From: Toxonevra muliebris
Taxonomy: Eukaryota > Arthropoda > Insecta > Diptera > Pallopteridae
Length of the DNA: 64,000 bases
NCBI GenBank assembly: GCA_963691655.1
Contig: CAVNUY010000005.1
Location: 310,001-374,000, forward strand
Direction: 5' to 3'
This document shows positions 59,948 through 64,000 of the stretch, piece by piece (within the stretch, counting starts at the first letter, position 1; each line of letters begins with the position of its first letter). The position numbers and the translations under genes are program-made. Below the pieces are notes generated by a model. The model saw nothing but the letters and a program-made list of their open reading frames with translations, searched no databases and had not been told where the DNA came from.

Positions 59948-61455
59948 ATGAAGATAAAAGCGGCGGTTACCAGTTCGGCTCCGACAACAAGGAGCACGGC
60001 TCTGAGTAAGAAACCTGGCGATGGCGTTATTCTGGAAGGAGCAGAGGACACTACTACTCCAATAGCAGCACAACCTAGCGCAGCCCTACAAATGAAGCTC
60101 AATGGGGCAGCAGCGAAAGCCAGCTCTATCTTGCTCGACACTCCTACATCTCACCTTGGAGAAGAGCAACAAAAGCTGACAGCAGGTGGCGAGCTGAAGG
60201 AGATAGTGGCAAAGATGACACTAGCGCTGAAGGCAGAGCAACAAGCAACAACGATACCTAAAGTGGAAGCCAAACATTGGAGCTTGGAGGAGATATTTCG
60301 AGAACTAGGCCGGGAAGTCGACGGACTGATGCAGTACTATGGAAGCAAACCAAACGTGCAACAGGCTGCAAAAAACAGCTGCAATATCATAAAACGGCTG
60401 CACACAGAGGCAACGATACATCTCTATACGAAGGCTAAAAAGAAAGAAAAACAAGGGCGAAGACTACAACGACGAGCTACGTAGGTCAAGCAGCAAAGGC
60501 TGTGTTCAGTGGCCCACAATCAGCGACGAGGACACGATCCAAGGCGAGCACAAAAAAAGGTAGTGATGAGCGAACCATTGCAAAATCACCAGAGGCGAAG
60601 AAAAGGCGTGGTATAACGCTAATACAGGCAAAAACAACGGTGGACATCAACGCGAAGAAGGAATGGACAACGGTGCAGCGGAATCAGAAGCAGGTGCTAA
60701 AAATAATAAGGAGGGCGACGACAAAAGTGAAAGCGAAAGCTATCCGGCCCAAAGCAGACGTTATTATTATCGCGACAAAAGGAGACAGGAGTACGCTAAC
60801 ATATTGCGAACGGTCAAATCTAGCGAGGAGCTCAAACCCTTAGGAGAAGAGGTGAGAACGATTCGACGGACAGCTAAAGGAAAACTGTTGCTAGAACTCA
60901 AACGGTTCAAAAGCACGAAGGCATCTTCGTATTAGGCGGCGATTGAAGGCGTTGTTAAACAAAATGCAACAGTCAACGTAAGGACGCACATGGTAACACT
61001 TCAGTGTAGAAGCCTTGTTGCTGAAGTCACAACGAAGATGGAAACTTGCGACGCACTGCAGGAGCAGGCGGGCATCAAACGACCAGTAGAGGAAGCCATC
61101 AGAAACGTGAGAGCAACGTATGGTAGGACACAGACGGCGTTAATTACCCTACCAGCAGAAGAAGCTAAAACGGTATTAGCCGTTAAGCAAATCCGTATCG
61201 GTTGGGCTCGCTGCCGAATAACTGAAATGGTATCTCCCACAAGATGCTACAAATGCTGGGGCTATGGCCATTTTGCTGCTGCATGCAAAGAACTGGATAG
61301 AACGAGAATATGCTAGAAGTGTGGGCAGACCGGACACTTTGCGACTAACTGCTCAAACAAGGCGAAGTGCGCATTATGAAATGGAGCACACCATGCAGGC
61401 AGCGCGAAATGTCCGCGTTTCAATGAAGCGCCCAAAAAGAGAAGTTCCTGCAGCT
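59948..61455 (+). pseudogene. R1-type ORF1 (Gag-like, three CCHC-type knuckles)
   Basis: The N-terminal Ala/Thr-rich part is open in 59948-60484. Frame changes then lead through KKRRGITLIQAKTTV-like sequence, YANILRTVKSSEELKPLGEE, VRTIRRTAKGKLLLELKR, and VKQIRIGWARCRITEM. Knuckles CYKCWGYGHFAAAC, CGQTGHFATNC (one Cys position read as a stop) and CAL-x3-HHAGSAKC follow. At least four frame breaks or stops disrupt it. It would package the element RNA. Confidence 0.8.
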
Positions 61456-64000
61456 TAATCTCAACCATTGCGCTGCTGCGCAGGATCTTCTATGGCAAAA
61501 TAAAACGGAGCTCAAAATCGATGTAGCTATACTAGCGGAACCATACACCAACGTGAATTCAAACAGTTGGTTGTCGGACGATACAGGTAAAGCTGCGATA
61601 TGGACAATCGGGGATAAAACACCCCAGAGCAAAATTGCGGTGAAAGAGCCAGGCTTCACATGGACAAAACTGGATGGAATATATCTTTTCAGCTGTTACG
61701 CACCTTCTAGCTGGACGATTGTTGAATTCGAAGACATGATGGCATCACTCACGAAGGAAGCGCAGGGTAAGCACCCTATTATCATTATTGGTGACTTCAA
61801 CTCATGGTCCAAGACTTGGGCAGCATTCGTATCAACACAAGAGGTAGAGTGCTAGAAGAGAGCCTCGCATCACTTGACCTAGTGCTGCTGAACGAGGTAG
61901 GCCGTTACACGTTTGACACAGGCAGGGGCAGGTCGATCATTGATTTTTCTTTCGCCGATAGTGCAACAGCAAACAGAGTCGAGTGGAGTATCAGCGAGGT
62001 ATACACACATAGCGACCATCATGTAATCCTGATAGACGTAAAACAAAGGGCAGGTAGAAATGCGCCACAAGTTCATAAGGCCCAACAAACTGGATGGAAA
62101 AGGAAGGCGTTCGACGAGAAAACTTTTGAAGTTATTTGGAGTGACGAATCGATTGACGACGAATCAGCAGCAAACATGGCTGGACAGATAGCCAAGCTGA
62201 TTAGCAAAGCTTGCGACGCATCAATGCCACGGCGTACTACTACCAACTTCAGAAGACCTGCTTACTGGTGGACAGAGGAAATCGCGGAAGCGAGGAAGCG
62301 GTGTCACAAAGCGCGCAGAAAGGCGCAGAGAGCCCGCGCCAGACCTAACTTCGAAGCATTGCAGGAGGAACACAAGATGACCAGAGCAGCCCACAAGACG
62401 GCGCTAAACACTAGCAAAACCAGGTGTTTCAAAGAGCTCAGTGATATTGCGTATCTAGATCCATGGGGCCAAGCATACAGAATTGTGATGCGGAAGTTCA
62501 GGGGACCAAGACTACCCCAACCTACGTGCCTTATACAGATGCAGCAAGTTGTGATGGCGCTATTTCCCCCACAAGAGGAACTGGAAGATATCGAGACGAA
62601 TGGTACACTGCAGACTGCACCATGCATTACAAGTGACGAAGTCTTGTCAATTCTGCAACGAATAGATGACAGGAAAGCGCCTGGGTTAGATGAAGTGCCA
62701 AATCTAGCCCTCAAGGCGGCAGTGAAAGCCAGACCAGACGTTTTTGTGGAGCTATACAATGCCTGCTTAAAGGAAGGAGTTTTTCCTGATTTGTGGAAAA
62801 AGCAAAGATTAGTGCTGCTCCTAAAACCGGCAAAACCGCCAGAGCAACCATCATCATACCGACCGACATGTATGCTGGACACAGCAGGCAAAATATTGGA
62901 GGGCATTATATGCGAAAGGTTTCAGGAGTACATGGAGAGATCAACAGGTCTATCTGACCGCCAGTTTGGTTTTCGCAAGAGGCAAGAGGCGGCCTACGGT
63001 AGATGCGATCCACACTATTATGGGCATTGCACGGGAAGCAACGAGCGGCAGTCGATGGCAGAATGGCAGGAAAAAATACAGCGCAATTGTAACGCTGGAT
63101 GTTAAAAATGCTTTCATCTCGGCGAACTGGAAGCTGATCATGCGGGCACTGGAAAGCTACAATGTGCCATTATACCTACGGCGTATTATCGGTAGTTACT
63201 TCAGCAACAGGTGACTCCTATATGACACGGATGACGGGGTCAAGGAGTATAAGGTTACAGGCGGCGTACCACAAGGCTCTGTACTGAGGCCAACACTATG
63301 GAACGCGATGTACGACGGTGTTCTCAAGCTAGACCTCCCTGCAGGCACAACGCTAGTGGGATACGCAGATGATATTGCGTTGGTGGCAGTATCGAACAGA
63401 CTGGAAGATTTGCAGTTGGTATGCAATGATGGAATTTCCAGAGTGCGACGATGGTTAAACGCGGCGGAATTGGAATTAGCAGCCCAAAAAACAGAAGCCG
63501 TGCTTTTGAGCACAAGGAAAAAACAGAGAGCAGCTGAAGATGATTGTGGAAGAGCACACCATAATATCTCAACCTCACATCCGATATCTGGGAGTGCTCA
63601 TAGATACTAGGATGTCTTTTAAGGACCATCTTGCGGCGGTCAACAGCAAAGCGGCGAAAATAAACAGCGCACTAACGCGCATAATGCCAAACGTTGGAGG
63701 GCCACGCGCGGCAGAAGGCAGCTTTTGTCCACTGTGATGGGCTCTGTAGTGCTATATGCAGCACCCATTTGGGCAGGTGCAAAGAAGTCGCACATGAAGG
63801 AGGTGCTAGCCGCCCAAAGGCTAAGCGCATTGAGAGTATCTAGTGCGTTCCGAACAGTATCGCAGGACGCGATATGTGTCATCACGGGAAAGCTGCCCAT
63901 AGACATAAATGCGACAGAGCTCAAGATGCTGTACAATAAAGCAAGAGGAAGACCTACGGGAGCATTAAAAATGGAGGAACGTCGACGATCTATATCTTAG
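61445..64000 (+). pseudogene. R1-type ORF2 (endonuclease and reverse transcriptase), partial
   Basis: The frame starts LQLNLNHCAAAQDLLWQ. Endonuclease motifs are VAILAEPY, IIIIGDFNSWSKTW and VYTHSDHHVILID, with a frame change near 61830. A 433-codon frame to 63105 reaches the RT fingers (RKAPGLDEVPNLALKAA; LVLLLKPAKPPEQPSSYRP; DRQFGFRKRQ). A frame change moves to 62966-63214 with motif A AIVTLDVKNAFISANW. Then TGGVPQGSVLRPTLWNAMYD and motif C GYADDIALVAVS (intact catalytic pair) follow at 63240-63400, and HIRYLGVLIDTRMSFKDH and VVLYAAPIWAGAKKSH after that. A stop falls at 63998-64000, before the expected C-terminal zinc motif. Confidence 0.85.

Larger units (their letters stand above)
59941..64000 (+). 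mobile_element. R1-clade non-LTR retrotransposon, runs off the window
   Basis: GC-richer than its surroundings and with codon usage unlike the AT-rich flanks. It contains ORF1 with three zinc knuckles and ORF2 with endonuclease and reverse transcriptase; the C-terminal zinc motif is not reached. Several frameshifts are present in both ORFs. No 28S rDNA flanks the left end, so this is a dispersed member or remnant rather than an rDNA insertion. Confidence 0.85.

Overview
The window looks like AT-rich nuclear DNA of a higher fly (brachyceran Diptera). The evidence is three short-intron exons of the insect Crk adaptor gene, several families of non-LTR retrotransposons (LOA-like, R1-like, and jockey/CR1-like), a mariner and a Tc1-type DNA transposon, foldback elements and a tRNA-derived SINE. 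There are no bacterial operons, rRNA genes, true tRNAs or CRISPR arrays. The only host gene I can name is the 5' coding part of Crk on the minus strand near 3.3-3.9 kb. Nearly everything else is transposon DNA, mostly decayed.

Layout. 0-5.4 kb: unrecognised AT-rich DNA, Crk exons 1-3, then an 869-bp MITE with PIF/Harbinger-type ends. 5.4-9.3 kb: a jockey-like scrap and a LOA-like element whose ORF1 is split by a 5'-truncated LINE and whose ORF1/ORF2 boundary holds an inverted LOA 3' end. 10.1-12.9 kb: long inverted repeats around a broken mariner-like transposase. 13.0-16.2 kb: a LINE 3' half, an unknown minus-strand coding-like block with two stops, and a LOA-like scrap. 16.2-18.1 kb: two large palindromic structures. 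18.4-23.4 kb: a PIF/Harbinger transposase scrap followed by an almost complete but dead LOA-like element. 23.9-25.1 kb: two MITEs.

27.0-43.0 kb is the most informative stretch. It holds two near-identical copies (A and B) of an ~8-kb segment in direct tandem. Each carries a LINE inside a TIR-bounded repeat. After the copies diverged, A gained an antisense LINE fragment that replaced 334 bp, and B gained a LOA-like 3' fragment with a clean 11-12 bp target-site duplication, so each copy preserves the other's empty site. Two older, diverged relatives of the flanking repeat follow (C and D, 43.9-47.7 kb). C abuts a Helitron-like 3' end, for which A and B again show the empty site, and is cut by a Tc1-type element with an IR/DR arrangement of terminal repeats.

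47.7-53.4 kb: a LOA scrap, a minus-strand LINE with a PHD-like ORF1, endonuclease and reverse transcriptase, and a LOA 3' end. 54.4-58.5 kb: two MITE/foldback elements, then a 1.43-kb Foldback-like element whose arms are inverted arrays of a 40-bp palindromic unit and whose core holds a tRNA-derived SINE, then a 481-bp repeat shared with the 16-kb palindrome. 58.7-64.0 kb: a LINE RT scrap and an R1-clade element that runs to the end of the window.

The genes do not form a pathway; the elements are linked by nesting and insertion order. All family calls rest on reading motifs by eye, without database searches.
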